This document shows positions 42,084 through 53,755 of a stretch of DNA of 64,000 bases, piece by piece (within the stretch, counting starts at the first letter, position 1; each line of letters opens with the position of its first letter). The notes under the pieces were generated by a model that saw only the letters and a program-made list of their open reading frames with translations, searched no databases and had not been told where the DNA came from. Source of the stretch: CAZRGV01 sp964599655 (GTDB lineage: Bacteria; Planctomycetota; Planctomycetia; Isosphaerales; Isosphaeraceae); NCBI GenBank assembly GCA_964599655.1, contig CAZRGV010000003.1:32012-96011 (forward strand), given 5' to 3'. The position numbers were made by a program, and so were the translations under genes.

Positions 42084-43526
42084 ATGGCGGACTCCTCGCC
42101 ACCCCCAACCACCCCGCCGAAGAAGCTCTACATCGAGACGGTCGGCTGTCAGATGAACCTGCTCGATTCCGAGCTGGTCGTGGCCAAGCTCCGCAATGAG
42201 GGGTACGAGCTCACCGACGACATCCACCAGGCCGACACCATCCTGTACAACACCTGCTCCGTCCGCCAGCACGCCGAAGACAAAATCTACAGCGCCCTCG
42301 GTCGGATCAAGCGGATCAAGCAAACCCGTCCCGAGGTCTCGATCGGCGTGCTCGGCTGCATGGCCCAGAAGGATCAGAAACAGATCTTCCAGCGCGCCCC
42401 TCACGTCGATGTCGTGATCGGCCCCGGGCAGATCGGCCGCGTCTCCGAATTGATCGACAGGGCTCGGGTCGAAGGCACCCCTCAGCTTGCGGTCAGCCTC
42501 GCCCGGAGCGCCGGCAGCCGGGATCTCGTCACCTCCAGCTTCGAGGAGTACGACCCGCTCCGAGAGCCCGCCATGCGGCCCAGCCCCTTCCAGGCTTTCG
42601 TCCGCATCATGATGGGCTGCGACAAGTTCTGCACCTACTGCATCGTTCCGTCGGTTCGGGGTCCCGAGCAGAGCCGCCCGCCGGGCGCGATCGTCGACGA
42701 GGCCCGCCAATTGGCTGGCCAAGGGGTCAAGGAAATTACCCTCCTCGGCCAGACCGTCAACAGCTACAAGTTCCGAGAGCCCGACGGCCGCATCACGCGC
42801 CTTTCCGACCTGCTGGAGCGTCTCCACGAGATCGCCGGCCTCGAACGGATCAAGTTCATCACGAACTTCCCCAACGACATGACCGACGACCTGCTCCAGG
42901 CCGTTCGAGACCTGCCCAAGGTCGCCCGTTACCTGCACGTTCCCGCCCAGAGCGGTTGCGACGAGATCCTCAAACGCATGAAGCGAATGTATTCGGTCGC
43001 GCTGTATGACGACATGATGGCCCGCATCCGAGAGACGATCCCCGGCGTCGCCGTCTCCAGCGACTTCATCGTCGGCTTCTGCGGCGAGACCGAGGAATCG
43101 TTCGAGCGTTCCGTGCGACTGGTCGAGCGATCCCGGTTCAAGAACAGTTTCATTTTCAAGTATAGCCCTCGACGTGGCACCAAGGCCGACGACCTCTACC
43201 CCGACGACGTGCCCGAGGAGGTCAAGAAGCGGCGCAACAACGACCTGCTCGCCGTCCAGACCGCGATCAGCCTCGAAGACAACCGCCCGTTCCTCGGCCA
43301 GACCGTTGAGGTCCTGGTTGAGGGACCGAGCAAGACCGCCGCGAAGCGCGACGAGGAGGGACCCTTGACGCAACTGACCGGGCGGACCATGTGCGACCGC
43401 ATCGTGGTCTTCGACGGAAATACCCGACTGATCGGCGAGACGGTTTCCGTGCTCGTTCGCGAGGCCAGCCCCGTGACCCTTTTCGGCGAGGTCGCCACCA
43501 CCGAGACCCGGGGGGCGCAGGCGTGA
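42084..43526 (+). CDS. miaB: tRNA-2-methylthio-N6-dimethylallyladenosine synthase
   Basis: A 480-residue radical-SAM enzyme that adds a methylthio group to i6A37 in tRNA. N-terminal cluster ligands are in YIETVGCQMNLLDS, YNTCSVRQHA and GVLGCMAQK. The radical-SAM motif is GCDKFCTYCIVPSVRG, and the C-terminal part is a TRAM domain (RPFLGQTVEVLVEGP). ATG 42084 has AGGAG eight bases upstream; the open frame extends to 41700, but that part does not resemble the family. It overlaps the next gene by four bases. Confidence 0.93.
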   Translation: MADSSPPPTTPPKKLYIETVGCQMNLLDSELVVAKLRNEGYELTDDIHQADTILYNTCSVRQHAEDKIYSALGRIKRIKQTRPEVSIGVLGCMAQKDQKQIFQRAPHVDVVIGPGQIGRVSELIDRARVEGTPQLAVSLARSAGSRDLVTSSFEEYDPLREPAMRPSPFQAFVRIMMGCDKFCTYCIVPSVRGPEQSRPPGAIVDEARQLAGQGVKEITLLGQTVNSYKFREPDGRITRLSDLLERLHEIAGLERIKFITNFPNDMTDDLLQAVRDLPKVARYLHVPAQSGCDEILKRMKRMYSVALYDDMMARIRETIPGVAVSSDFIVGFCGETEESFERSVRLVERSRFKNSFIFKYSPRRGTKADDLYPDDVPEEVKKRRNNDLLAVQTAISLEDNRPFLGQTVEVLVEGPSKTAAKRDEEGPLTQLTGRTMCDRIVVFDGNTRLIGETVSVLVREASPVTLFGEVATTETRGAQA

Positions 43527-44314
43527 GTGTCGAGGCGTTCTGTCCTCCCCTCGGGGAGGTCGTCAGCCGCTGGGCCAGGGCCGTCGGAATCGATTCCAAT
43601 CGGCTCCCCTCGCCCGAGGAGCTCGATGCCGGCTTCGGCGGCGTCTCGGTGGCCGGTCCCTGCCGCCCTGCCGTGGATTCCTCCCAGGTGGCCGCCTGGG
43701 AGCGTCGCTACGGCTTCCGGCTCCCTCGAGCTCTTCGCGCCTGGCTACTTCTGTCGGATGGCCTCTACCGGGAAGGGCCGTTGATCCATCCTCTCACCGC
43801 CATCGGACCAATGATCCCGTTCGCCAAGATGTCCGGACTGGTGGTCCAGCCCGAAAGTTGGTTCGAGCTCGGCAACCCGAACCTCGAGACCGTCTGCATC
43901 GACCTCGGCTACGAGTGGCCGGGCGGAGGTTCCCCGATCTTCACCTCGGGCGACGACGATCGGGGCAGCCCCCCTCGCCTGATTGCCCCGAGCTTCGAAG
44001 CCTGGCTGGTCCGTCTCCTGCGCGAAGGCGGCCGTGAATTCTGGTTCGATCCCGGCTTCCCCTCGATGGGCGACCCCTGGCTTGAGCATCGCAGTCGCGC
44101 CCCGGTCCCCGCCCTTCCCGATCGGCTTCTGGCGTTCCTTTCACGGGCTCGTCCCTTGCTGAAACCAGAGGCCGACGATCGGGCCATTGCCGCCGAGCTG
44201 GGTATCACTCGGGGTGATGTCGAAACCCTCTTCCGCCACCTCCAGCACGTCCGTCCCGAAACCAACGGCGAGGCCCCCCAGGACGATCCTGAACCGTCGA
44301 TGCACGAGACGTGA
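43523..44314 (+). CDS. SMI1/KNR4 (SUKH)-like protein
   Basis: A 263-residue protein from GTG 43523 (GTGA overlap with the miaB stop). SSQVAAWERRYGFRLPRALR, then AWLLLSDGLYREG, is typical of SMI1/KNR4 (SUKH) domains, and FTSGDDDRGSP fits the later part. SUKH proteins are often immunity proteins to secreted toxins, but many are general. No toxin is seen nearby. The last 40 residues are a helical tail. It is followed 10 bases later by glnE. Confidence 0.72.
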   Translation: MSVEAFCPPLGEVVSRWARAVGIDSNRLPSPEELDAGFGGVSVAGPCRPAVDSSQVAAWERRYGFRLPRALRAWLLLSDGLYREGPLIHPLTAIGPMIPFAKMSGLVVQPESWFELGNPNLETVCIDLGYEWPGGGSPIFTSGDDDRGSPPRLIAPSFEAWLVRLLREGGREFWFDPGFPSMGDPWLEHRSRAPVPALPDRLLAFLSRARPLLKPEADDRAIAAELGITRGDVETLFRHLQHVRPETNGEAPQDDPEPSMHET

Positions 44315-44324
44315 TCAGACGCAC

Positions 44325-47300
44325 ATGGACCAGACGCGCAAGGGAACGGACAACCCGCGAGTCGCCGACGACACCAGGGACGGTGTTACCCCGGGCCTCG
44401 ATCCGTCCCCGTCTCGATCCTCACCACCGGGATTGCTTGCGATGGCGCGCAATCGCGATGCCGCTCGGCTCTGGCTCGCCGGGCTGGGGGTTCGTGATCC
44501 CGATCGCGGCCTTCGCGACCTGCGAGACCTCGCCGCTCGCGGGCTTCCCGACGACCTCCTCGATGACCTGCTCGGCCGCTTGAACGAAATCCTGCCCCAG
44601 TGTCCCGACCCCGGCATGGCGCTCACAAACCTGGAGCGCTACATCTCCGGCCAGCGAGATGCCCTGGAGGCGGTGTCCCGGCTGCGTCGAAATCCTCGCA
44701 CCGCCGAGGTTCTCCTCCAACTTTTCAGCACCAGCCAGTACTTCAGCGAGCTGATCATCCGCGATCCTTCGACGCTGGAATGGCTCCGAGGCGGGGCCGA
44801 GCGTCGCGACCGCAACGGCCTGTTCGAACAGCTCTGGGCCGAGCTGCTCGTCGACCCTTCCGACGACGCCCAGCGCCTCGCGATCCGCCGCTTCCGCCAC
44901 CGCCAGATGCTTCGCATCGGCTACAACGACATCGTTCGCGGCCTCCCGCTCGAAGACACCACACTCGACTTGTCACACCTCGCGGAGACCTCCGTCGAGG
45001 CCGCCTGCCGGATCGCTCGCGCTCACGCGGTGGCTCGGCACGGCGAGGCCCGAGGCCCTGACGGACGTCCCTTGCGGTTCGTCGTCCTCGCCCTCGGCAA
45101 ACTCGGCGGCGAGGAGCTCAACTACAGCTCCGACATCGACCTGATCTTCCTCTACGAGGCCGAGGGCCAGACCTCGGGCCCTCGTGTCCTTTCGAACGCC
45201 GAGTTCTTCGCCCGCATGGGAGGCGAGATCGTCCGAATCCTCTCCGACCACACCGCGATGGGCCAGGCCTACCGCGTCGATATGCGGCTGCGTCCCGAGG
45301 GCGATCAAGGTCCGCTCGCACGTTCACTCGAGTCGACCCTGCATTACTACATCAATTCCGGTCGCACCTGGGAGCGACAGGCCCTCATCAAGTGCCGCCC
45401 GATCGCGGGCGACCTCTCGCTCGGTCGAGAGTTCCTCGAGGCGATCGCCCCGTTCGTCTACCGCCGCTACCTTGGCGCCGCCGAGATCGGCGAGATTCGC
45501 GCCATGAAGCGCCGGATCGAGGCCCGCACCCTCTCCGCCGGAGCCGATGAGGTCGAGGTCAAGACCGGCCGCGGCGGCATCCGCGACGTCGAGTTCGTCG
45601 TCCAGTTTCTCCAGCTCCTCCACGGCGGCGTCGAGCCGAGCGTCCGACACCCGAACACGCTCATCGCCATCGACCGCCTCGAACAGGTCGGCTGCCTCAC
45701 CCGTGAGGAGCGCGGAATCATGGAGGACACCTACCGCTTCCTCCGCAAGGTCGAGCACCGGCTCCAGACCATGTTCGACCGCCAGACCCACGAGATGCCC
45801 CGCGATCCCGAGGAACAGCGCGTGCTGGCCATCCGGCTCGGCTATCCGCCCGCCTCGCCCTGGGAAGACTACACAGGCCCCGCCCAGCGCTTCCTCTCCG
45901 ATTACCGGGCCAAGACCGACCTGAACCGCCGGATTCTCAATCACTTGCTTCACGATGCCTTCCAGGACGACGAGGCTCGCGAGGCGGTCGATCCCGTGGT
46001 CGACCTCGTGCTCGACCCCGATCCTTCTCCCGAGCTGATCGCCGAGGCGCTCGGCAAGTATCCCTTCCGCGACCCCACGACCGCGTATCGCAACCTGATG
46101 GCCCTGGCCCGCGAAGACAACGAGTTCCTCTCGCCACACCGTTGCCGCCACTTCCTGGCCGCCATCGCCCCGGCCCTGCTCCGCGCCGTGGTCAAGGCCC
46201 CCGATCCCGACATGGCCCTGACCAACCTCGAAAAAGTCTCCGCCTCGCTCGGCGCCAAGGCCATCCTCTGGGAACTCTTCAGCATCAACCCGCCGAGCCT
46301 CCGGCTCTACGTCGAAATCTGCTCGACCAGCCAGTTCCTCTCCGAGATCCTCATCAATAACCCCGGCATGATCGACGACCTGATCGACTCCCTCGTCGTC
46401 GACCGCCCGCAGCCAGCCTCCGCCATCCGATCCGAGCTGGCCGAGCTCTGCCGCGGGGCCGAAGACCTCGCCCCCATCCTCCTGAGCTTCCGCAACAAGG
46501 AGTGGCTTCGCATCGGAGCACGCGATATTCTCTCACGTGAGCCTATTCGAGATGTGACCCGAGAACTCGCCGATGTCGCCGAGGCCATCATCGGCCAGGT
46601 CGCTCGCGACCAGTGGGAGCGACGACTGGCCAAGGTCGGCACCCCTCGACGCGCCTCCGACGGCCGACGCGCCCGTTGGGCCATCCTCGGCCTCGGCAAG
46701 CTCGGCGGCCGCGAGATGACCTATCACAGCGACCTCGACCTTGTCTTCCTCTACGACGAGGACGGCCAGACCGTGGGGAGTGGCCCCTCGATCTCGAACG
46801 CCCAGTTCTTCGCCGAGGTCGCCCAACGCGTCATCCGGGCCCTCTCCGATTCCGGAGCCCTTTACCGGGTCGATACCCGGCTTCGCCCTCATGGGGCCTC
46901 GGGCGCTCTAGCCGTTTCGCTCGATGGCTTCCGCCACTACTTCCAGCAGACCGCTCAGACCTGGGAACGCCTCGCCCTGACGCGGGCCCGCGTTCTCTTC
47001 TCGCAAGGAACCTTCGGCCGCGACGTGACCCGCGTCGTCCGCGAGCAACTTTGCCGCCGCGTCGATCCCGCCCAACTGGCCTCGCAGGTGCTCGACATGC
47101 GACGCCGCTTGCTCGCCAACCGCGGCTCGCACGACCTGAAACGCGGTCTCGGAGGTCAGTTCGACATCGAGTTTCTTGTGCACTACCTTCAGCTCGCCCA
47201 CGCTTCAGCCGAGCCCGAAATCCTTCGCCCCAACCTCTGGGACGCCCTCGACGCTCTCAAGCAAACGGTTCTTCTGGTCCCCGAGGCGTACACCGACCTT

Positions 47301-47567
47301 CGAGACGCCTACGACTTCCTCAGGACCGCCGAGGCCCGGTTGCGAATCGTTCATAACCGGTCCGACGTCACCTTGCCCGACGACCCCGACGCCCTGATCC
47401 AACTGGCGCGTCGGATGAATTACGATCAGGCCGATCCGAAGGCCTCGGTCGAGGCCCTGCTCGCCGATGCCGTCCATCATACCGAACGGACCCGCGCCCT
47501 TTTCGAGCAGATCGTGGAAGGCGCCGCGATCTCGACCCCAACGACCACGGAGGGCCCCCTGCGATGA
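44325..47567 (+). CDS. glnE: Glutamine synthetase adenylyltransferase/adenylyl-removing enzyme
   Basis: A 1,080-residue two-headed enzyme that adenylylates glutamine synthetase and removes the group, under PII control. Each half has a nucleotidyltransferase core: ALGKLGGEELNYSSDIDLIF near residue 255 and GLGKLGGREMTYHSDLDLVF near residue 790. Both retain the SDxD metal-binding pattern. Length is slightly above E. coli GlnE (946). ATG 44325 follows the SUKH gene. The stop overlaps the next ATG by four bases. Confidence 0.93.
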   Translation: MDQTRKGTDNPRVADDTRDGVTPGLDPSPSRSSPPGLLAMARNRDAARLWLAGLGVRDPDRGLRDLRDLAARGLPDDLLDDLLGRLNEILPQCPDPGMALTNLERYISGQRDALEAVSRLRRNPRTAEVLLQLFSTSQYFSELIIRDPSTLEWLRGGAERRDRNGLFEQLWAELLVDPSDDAQRLAIRRFRHRQMLRIGYNDIVRGLPLEDTTLDLSHLAETSVEAACRIARAHAVARHGEARGPDGRPLRFVVLALGKLGGEELNYSSDIDLIFLYEAEGQTSGPRVLSNAEFFARMGGEIVRILSDHTAMGQAYRVDMRLRPEGDQGPLARSLESTLHYYINSGRTWERQALIKCRPIAGDLSLGREFLEAIAPFVYRRYLGAAEIGEIRAMKRRIEARTLSAGADEVEVKTGRGGIRDVEFVVQFLQLLHGGVEPSVRHPNTLIAIDRLEQVGCLTREERGIMEDTYRFLRKVEHRLQTMFDRQTHEMPRDPEEQRVLAIRLGYPPASPWEDYTGPAQRFLSDYRAKTDLNRRILNHLLHDAFQDDEAREAVDPVVDLVLDPDPSPELIAEALGKYPFRDPTTAYRNLMALAREDNEFLSPHRCRHFLAAIAPALLRAVVKAPDPDMALTNLEKVSASLGAKAILWELFSINPPSLRLYVEICSTSQFLSEILINNPGMIDDLIDSLVVDRPQPASAIRSELAELCRGAEDLAPILLSFRNKEWLRIGARDILSREPIRDVTRELADVAEAIIGQVARDQWERRLAKVGTPRRASDGRRARWAILGLGKLGGREMTYHSDLDLVFLYDEDGQTVGSGPSISNAQFFAEVAQRVIRALSDSGALYRVDTRLRPHGASGALAVSLDGFRHYFQQTAQTWERLALTRARVLFSQGTFGRDVTRVVREQLCRRVDPAQLASQVLDMRRRLLANRGSHDLKRGLGGQFDIEFLVHYLQLAHASAEPEILRPNLWDALDALKQTVLLVPEAYTDLRDAYDFLRTAEARLRIVHNRSDVTLPDDPDALIQLARRMNYDQADPKASVEALLADAVHHTERTRALFEQIVEGAAISTPTTTEGPLR

Positions 47568-48593
47568 CGTTCCGTCGAAATCGAGTCCACGCACATCCCC
47601 TGCTCGGGCTCGCCGCGCGGATTGCCCTAGCGTTTGGCCTGCTGGGCGCGGCGCTCTGGCTCAGCCGCGACCAGATTCAAGAAGTTCTGGCGCATCGACC
47701 CGATTACCGGTTCTTCGCGGTCGGATTCGCTCTCTATTTTTCCGGCGTCTTGCTCGCCTATGCCCGATGGTACCTCCTGGTCCGCGCCATCGGCCTGCCG
47801 TTCACACTGCGTGACGCCCTTCGCCTCGGCATGATCGGCACGCTTTTCAACATGGTCATTCCAGGCGCCATTGGCGGCGACGTCGTCAAAGCGGCCTATC
47901 TCGCCCGCGAACAAGATCGCAAGGAACGGGCCATCGCCACCATTGTCATCGACCGCATCGTCGGGCTTCTCGGGCTATTCCTCCTGGCCTCGTTGACCGG
48001 CGTCTGGTTCTGGGCGACCCTCGGCCGACGGGTCCGTCGCCTGGTCATCGCCGCCTGGATCGCGCTGGCGATCACCACCGCGATCCTTGTCCTCTGCTTC
48101 GCCTTGAACCCAGAAGGCCCCCTCGCGCGCCGGCTCTCGCGACGCCGCAAGACGGGCCTCCTCATCGCCGAGCTGCACGCGACCGGCCTGGCGTATCGCA
48201 AGCGGTTCGGCGTTGTTCTGCTCGGCATCGTGCTCGGAGCCGTCACGCACCTGGGCAATATCCTGGCCTTCGACTGGCTCGGTCGCGCGATGTTTCCGGC
48301 TTCCGAGGTCCCGACCCTGACCCAGGACCTGATGATCGTGCCGCTGGTCCTCTTCAGCACCGCCATCCCCTTGCCGTTCGGTGCGCTTGGCGCCTCGGAG
48401 GGCGTCAGCGCGGTCCTCTTCCGCGCCGTTCAGTTCAAGGGAGGCGCCGTTACGATGCTGGCCTTCCGCTTGCTCCAGCTCGTGGCCGCCGGCCTCGGCG
48501 CCCTGGTCTACATGGCCAATCGCCAGCAGGTGAAAAACCTTGCCGAATCGGTTGAGGAACTGGTCGAGGAACCTCTCGACCGGCCGCTAGGGC

Positions 48594-49652
<1,059 letters not shown>

Positions 49653-49693
49653 CTTGGTCCCACCCACCCCACGTTTCGAGGACGCGACACCGA

Positions 49694-50608
49694 TCAGATA
49701 ATGAACTGTGACAGATATCTGTGACTCTGCACGAGGGATGCCTTCCGGCGCTCCAGTGTTCCTTCGAAGGCCCGGTCCTCGACCTCGACGCAGACCGGAC
49801 CGTCATAGCCCACGTCGGTCAGGGCCGCGACGTACGCCCCCCAATCCACGTCCCCGAGCCCCGGAAGCTTCGGCGTGTGCCAGAGTTTCGGATAGGCCAG
49901 CACGCCGTGATCGTTAAGCGGGCCGCGGTCGATCCGGGCATCCTTCGCGTGAACATGAACCAGCCGGTCCTGGAATTCCCGGATCGGCGCGACGTAGTCC
50001 ATTCCCATCCAGATCAGATGTGACGGGTCGTAGTTCAGCCCGAAGTTCGGGCTCGGAATGTCCTGGAACATCCGACGCCAGATCGCAGGACTGATCGCCA
50101 GGTTCTTGCCGCCCGGCCACTCGTCGGCCGTGAACAGCATCGGGCAGTTCTCGATCCCGACCCGAACCCCCTGGGCCTCGGCATGCTGGATCAAGGGTCT
50201 CCAGACCTCGAGGAACCTCGGCCAGTTCTCGTCAACCGAGAGCTTCGGGTCCCGACCGACGAACGTCGTCATCCGACCGACCCCAAGCGCCGATGAGGCG
50301 TCGATGACCTTTCGAATGTGCGACACCGCCGCCTCCGACGTCGCCCGGTCGGCATCGAGCGCGTTGGGATAAAACCCCAGCGACGAGATTTCCACGCCGT
50401 ACTTCGCCGTCAGGTCCTGGACGCGCTTCACGCCGTCCGCGTCAAGGCTGAGCACGTCAAGATGCGTCACACCCGCATACCGCCGCTCGGCCTTGCCGGG
50501 CGGCCAGCACATGACCTCGACGCACGAGTAACCGGTCTCGGACGCCAGTCGGAGCACCTCATCGAATGACAGCTCCGGCACAATCGCGGTCACGAATCCC
50601 AGTTTCAT
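49694..50608 (-). CDS. Sugar phosphate isomerase/epimerase family (TIM barrel)
   Basis: A 304-residue protein of the xylose-isomerase/AP-endonuclease-2 fold. KLGFVTAIVPELSFDEVLRL opens the barrel. GIENCPMLFTADEWPGG, FGLNYDPSHLIWMGMDYVAP and RLVHVHAKDARI hold the conserved metal-binding Glu, Asp and His. CVEVEDRAFEG supplies a late Glu. The likely reaction is epimerisation or isomerisation of a sugar or inositol; the substrate is unknown. ATG 50608 was chosen because the upstream in-frame residues do not match. Confidence 0.85.
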   Translation of the reverse strand: MKLGFVTAIVPELSFDEVLRLASETGYSCVEVMCWPPGKAERRYAGVTHLDVLSLDADGVKRVQDLTAKYGVEISSLGFYPNALDADRATSEAAVSHIRKVIDASSALGVGRMTTFVGRDPKLSVDENWPRFLEVWRPLIQHAEAQGVRVGIENCPMLFTADEWPGGKNLAISPAIWRRMFQDIPSPNFGLNYDPSHLIWMGMDYVAPIREFQDRLVHVHAKDARIDRGPLNDHGVLAYPKLWHTPKLPGLGDVDWGAYVAALTDVGYDGPVCVEVEDRAFEGTLERRKASLVQSHRYLSQFII

Positions 50609-50694
50609 CGACAGGCCCTCACTTCGTCGTATCGTGCATGGTCCGCGAACGCTTCGAAGCGCGGCGCCGTCTCGCCGACTCCGAGATCGTCCGG

Positions 50695-51276
50695 TCAACT
50701 CGACTTCGCCATCTCATGGAGTTGCCGGAGAATCTCGTCGTCGCTGGGATACTCCCCGCTGGCCTGCGACGCGCGGAACTTCGTCTCGATTTCCTTGATC
50801 TTCGCCTCCGACGCCGAACGCACCGGCGGGGCGAAATAGTCGATAAACAAACGGCCGAGCACGTGGTCGGTCTCGTGCTGGATGGCCCGGCTCAGCAGAT
50901 CCTCGGCGTCGAGTTCCACCTCGTTCCCCTCCAGGTCGAACGCCTTGACCCGGATACGCTTGGCCCGTTGCACCTTGCCGTATAGCCCCGGAAAGCTCAG
51001 GCAGCCTTCCTCGTCCTCCATCGACGAGTGCCGCTTGACGATCTCGGGGTTAATGAAAACCCGCTCCTGATCGGCCTGCTCAGGGTCGGCAGTCAGGTTC
51101 AGGACGAAGAACCGGTAGGGCAACGCCACCTGGTTGGCCGCCAGACCTATTCCACGATGTTCATACATCAATTCAAACATTTCCCGAACCTGCGAGCGCA
51201 GCGTGTCGTCAATCTGCCGCACGGGAGCCGACTCGAATCGAAGCGCGGGATGGGGGTAGGTCACGATCCGCAACAC
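50695..51276 (-). CDS. def: Peptide deformylase
   Basis: A 193-residue metalloenzyme that removes the formyl group from new proteins. All three family motifs are present: GIGLAANQV, EEGCLSFPG (metal Cys) and QHETDHVLGRLFIDY (HExxH). The first residues are a GTG at 51276 with AGGAG upstream; TTG 51273 follows directly. Fmt is 18 kb away, so the usual def-fmt pair is split. Confidence 0.93.
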   Translation of the reverse strand: MLRIVTYPHPALRFESAPVRQIDDTLRSQVREMFELMYEHRGIGLAANQVALPYRFFVLNLTADPEQADQERVFINPEIVKRHSSMEDEEGCLSFPGLYGKVQRAKRIRVKAFDLEGNEVELDAEDLLSRAIQHETDHVLGRLFIDYFAPPVRSASEAKIKEIETKFRASQASGEYPSDDEILRQLHEMAKSS

Positions 51277-51368
51277 AAACGCTCTCCTGGGGGGCTGTTC
51301 GAATTTGTGCTCAATTATAGGGTTCGGAGCCGGCGAAGCCAACCGATCGAAACCGCGTTTCGGGCCGT

Positions 51369-53705
51369 TCAGGGCCCGGTCCCCGCTGGCTCCTGGGCGA
51401 ACGGATTTGCCGGCAGGCCGGCCGGTTCCGACTTCTCGAACGGCGACCAGGGTTCCCGGCCCGTCTCGGGCAGGAGAAAGACCACGCCGGAGGTCCCCGC
51501 CTCGGTTGTCGCGTACCGCAGGCCCTCGTTCTGGAGCGCGCCGAGTTTCAGCCGTCGCGTGCCGAGCCCGCCTTTCAGGTCGACCTCGACCGTCAGAACG
51601 GGCCGATTCAGGCCGCTTTCCGGGGGGAACGGCCCTTGATACTGCGTGAACCTCGTCGTTTCGAGAATCGAGAGCCCACCGACTAGGACGTCGAATTGCG
51701 TCGGGTCGTAACCGGAAATGTCGCTTCCGTCTTCCGCCTTCCAGTCGATGCCCTGGTCAAATGGTTTCTTCGATCGAGACAGGGTCAAGGTTCGATCCGG
51801 CCATCGCAAGATCAGCCGGGCCACCTCGTCGGCCGGGAACTCAAGCGCCCGGTGCGAGTGGAACTCGGCGTCGAGAATCTCCAGTGCCTTCGCATTCAAC
51901 GTGAAGACGAGCGGCTGTCCCACCACCCTCGCGAAGCGAGCGCCGGCTGCCCCGGGCACCTCCTTGCCGATCTCCAGCGTGTGCTCCGCCTCGGGAAGGT
52001 CCGCGGCCGGACGGCCGGTCCATCGAACGACGACCTCGGGCGCGTCGAAGCCGAACACCGAGGGGTCCGGGGTCCCCTGCTCCACCAATCGCTCGGCCCG
52101 GAGCCGCGACAGCAGTACCACCAGCATCGCCACCGCCTCGCGCTGGACGGGCGCCTCGACGGGCGCCACCAGCCGCCACGCTGCGTAATCCCCCGGATTC
52201 TCCGGGGACGCCGCCAGCGCCAACGTCTGACCTCGTCTCGTCAGTGTCACTTGCTTGATCCGATTCGCGTCCTCGGTCATGATCGTATGATCAAGCAAAG
52301 CAAGTCTGTCGTTGAACGGCACCTTGAAGGCGTCGACCGGCAGCGCGAGGATCGCCGGGTCCCCGGCCTCGGTCGCGTACAGCACCCGCCCGACGCGGTT
52401 TCGCCGTCCCAGCGACAACCGAAGCGCGGGCTCGCCCTTCGGCCGCGTCGCGCCGGCTCCCTGCCCCTTCGAGCCTGCCAGGCCCCCTTGCCAGACTTCG
52501 AGAACCGCCTCGGGCGGGTCCAGCCCCGCGTTCGGCACGTCCTTCGCCGCGAACAGGTCGCTCGTCTCCACCTTGTTCAGCTCCGTGAGCAACTCGCGAA
52601 CAAGTGTCGAATCGGCCTTCCCCTCAACCGGCCGGAGCACCTGCCAGCCTTTCTCGGTCCGAGCCAGCGCGTGCTCCACCTCGCCTGCCCGGATCGTGAG
52701 GAAATCGACCCTGGCCAGGTCGAGGTCGGCCACGCGGCGGCTCCGGAAGGCGTGGGGGTCGTCGCCCAGGTCGACGATCGCCTTCGCGTCCACATTGACG
52801 ACGTCGTTCTCGTCGCTTCGGCGGGCGTAGAAATGTCCCGGCTCGTTTGGCACCGGCTTGCCGATCAAGACGCGATCCTCGGGAACCCCGCTCGACGTTT
52901 CCCCGGCCAGCACGATCGTCAACGCCGGTTTGTCCAGCCCGTAAGGGGCGAAGTCCTTCACCCCGTCGGCCACGAACCCGTCGGGCCCTTCCACGGCCCG
53001 GAGCGCTGTCAGGTCGCCCAGTAGGCCCTCCACCTTGCTCGACTCGGCCGGCGCCCGGATGGGCGAGAGAATTCGCCAACGATCCCCATCACGCCGCAGG
53101 CTCAATTCCTTGCCAGGCCCCAAGACCGTGACGGCCTGCGCGTCGAAACCGGGCATTCGGAATAGGTCTCGATCCCTCCAAGTGTTCACATCACCATCGA
53201 CCGACGCCAGTGGTTTCGCGTCCACAACCTCGATCGAACGGGTTCCCTTGGCCCGGACATACCGGCGGTCGCGGACCGTCGCGCCGACCTCGAGCTCGGC
53301 CAGGGGCCTCGCCTGTTCCTCACCGAGGACCCGAACCGTCCACTGAGGCGGCTCCAGGCCGTACTCCTTCGGCCGTCCCGAGAGCGGCTCGGCGTCGATC
53401 GGTCGGGGAAGCGCCTTTAAAGCCTGAAGCAACGCCTCGATCCGGGTTCGGTCGGCCGCGCTTTGGATCGGGTCGACAACCCGCCAGCGATCCTTCTCAT
53501 GTTCGAGGACGATCCGCCGATCGGGACCGGCGATCTCGACCCGCCGGATCTCCTTCAGCGGCACCTCCATCAGGTCCGGCAGCACTCGACCGGCGCGCGC
53601 CTGGCGCTCCTCGGCAGTCGGTACCCTGGCCCATTCGGCCCACCAGAGACCCGCGAGGCCACCAAAAAACAGCAGGAACAGCAAGATCGTGACGCGGTTC
53701 TTCAT
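51369..53705 (-). CDS. DUF4340 domain-containing protein
   Basis: A 778-residue protein. It has an N-terminal anchor helix (RVTILLFLLFFGGLAGLWW) and a long repeated beta-rich exterior region with DUF4340-like blocks such as RRVEIAGPDRRIVLEHEKDR, WRVVDPIQSAADRTRIEALL and WRILSPIRAPAESSKVEGLL. These blocks occur at least three times. DUF4340 proteins are usually encoded beside GldG-type proteins, as here, and may form the outside part of the exporter. It ends 92 bases upstream of def. Confidence 0.85.
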   Translation of the reverse strand: MKNRVTILLFLLFFGGLAGLWWAEWARVPTAEERQARAGRVLPDLMEVPLKEIRRVEIAGPDRRIVLEHEKDRWRVVDPIQSAADRTRIEALLQALKALPRPIDAEPLSGRPKEYGLEPPQWTVRVLGEEQARPLAELEVGATVRDRRYVRAKGTRSIEVVDAKPLASVDGDVNTWRDRDLFRMPGFDAQAVTVLGPGKELSLRRDGDRWRILSPIRAPAESSKVEGLLGDLTALRAVEGPDGFVADGVKDFAPYGLDKPALTIVLAGETSSGVPEDRVLIGKPVPNEPGHFYARRSDENDVVNVDAKAIVDLGDDPHAFRSRRVADLDLARVDFLTIRAGEVEHALARTEKGWQVLRPVEGKADSTLVRELLTELNKVETSDLFAAKDVPNAGLDPPEAVLEVWQGGLAGSKGQGAGATRPKGEPALRLSLGRRNRVGRVLYATEAGDPAILALPVDAFKVPFNDRLALLDHTIMTEDANRIKQVTLTRRGQTLALAASPENPGDYAAWRLVAPVEAPVQREAVAMLVVLLSRLRAERLVEQGTPDPSVFGFDAPEVVVRWTGRPAADLPEAEHTLEIGKEVPGAAGARFARVVGQPLVFTLNAKALEILDAEFHSHRALEFPADEVARLILRWPDRTLTLSRSKKPFDQGIDWKAEDGSDISGYDPTQFDVLVGGLSILETTRFTQYQGPFPPESGLNRPVLTVEVDLKGGLGTRRLKLGALQNEGLRYATTEAGTSGVVFLLPETGREPWSPFEKSEPAGLPANPFAQEPAGTGP

Positions 53706-53755
53706 GGGTTTCGAGATAAATTGTCTTGCATGCGAGAGATCGGAAAACCCAGGAA

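Noticed and set aside
41844..43373. Minus-strand frame of 509 codons opposite miaB
   Set aside because: It is the shadow of miaB, whose radical-SAM motifs are clear; it has no recognisable domain.
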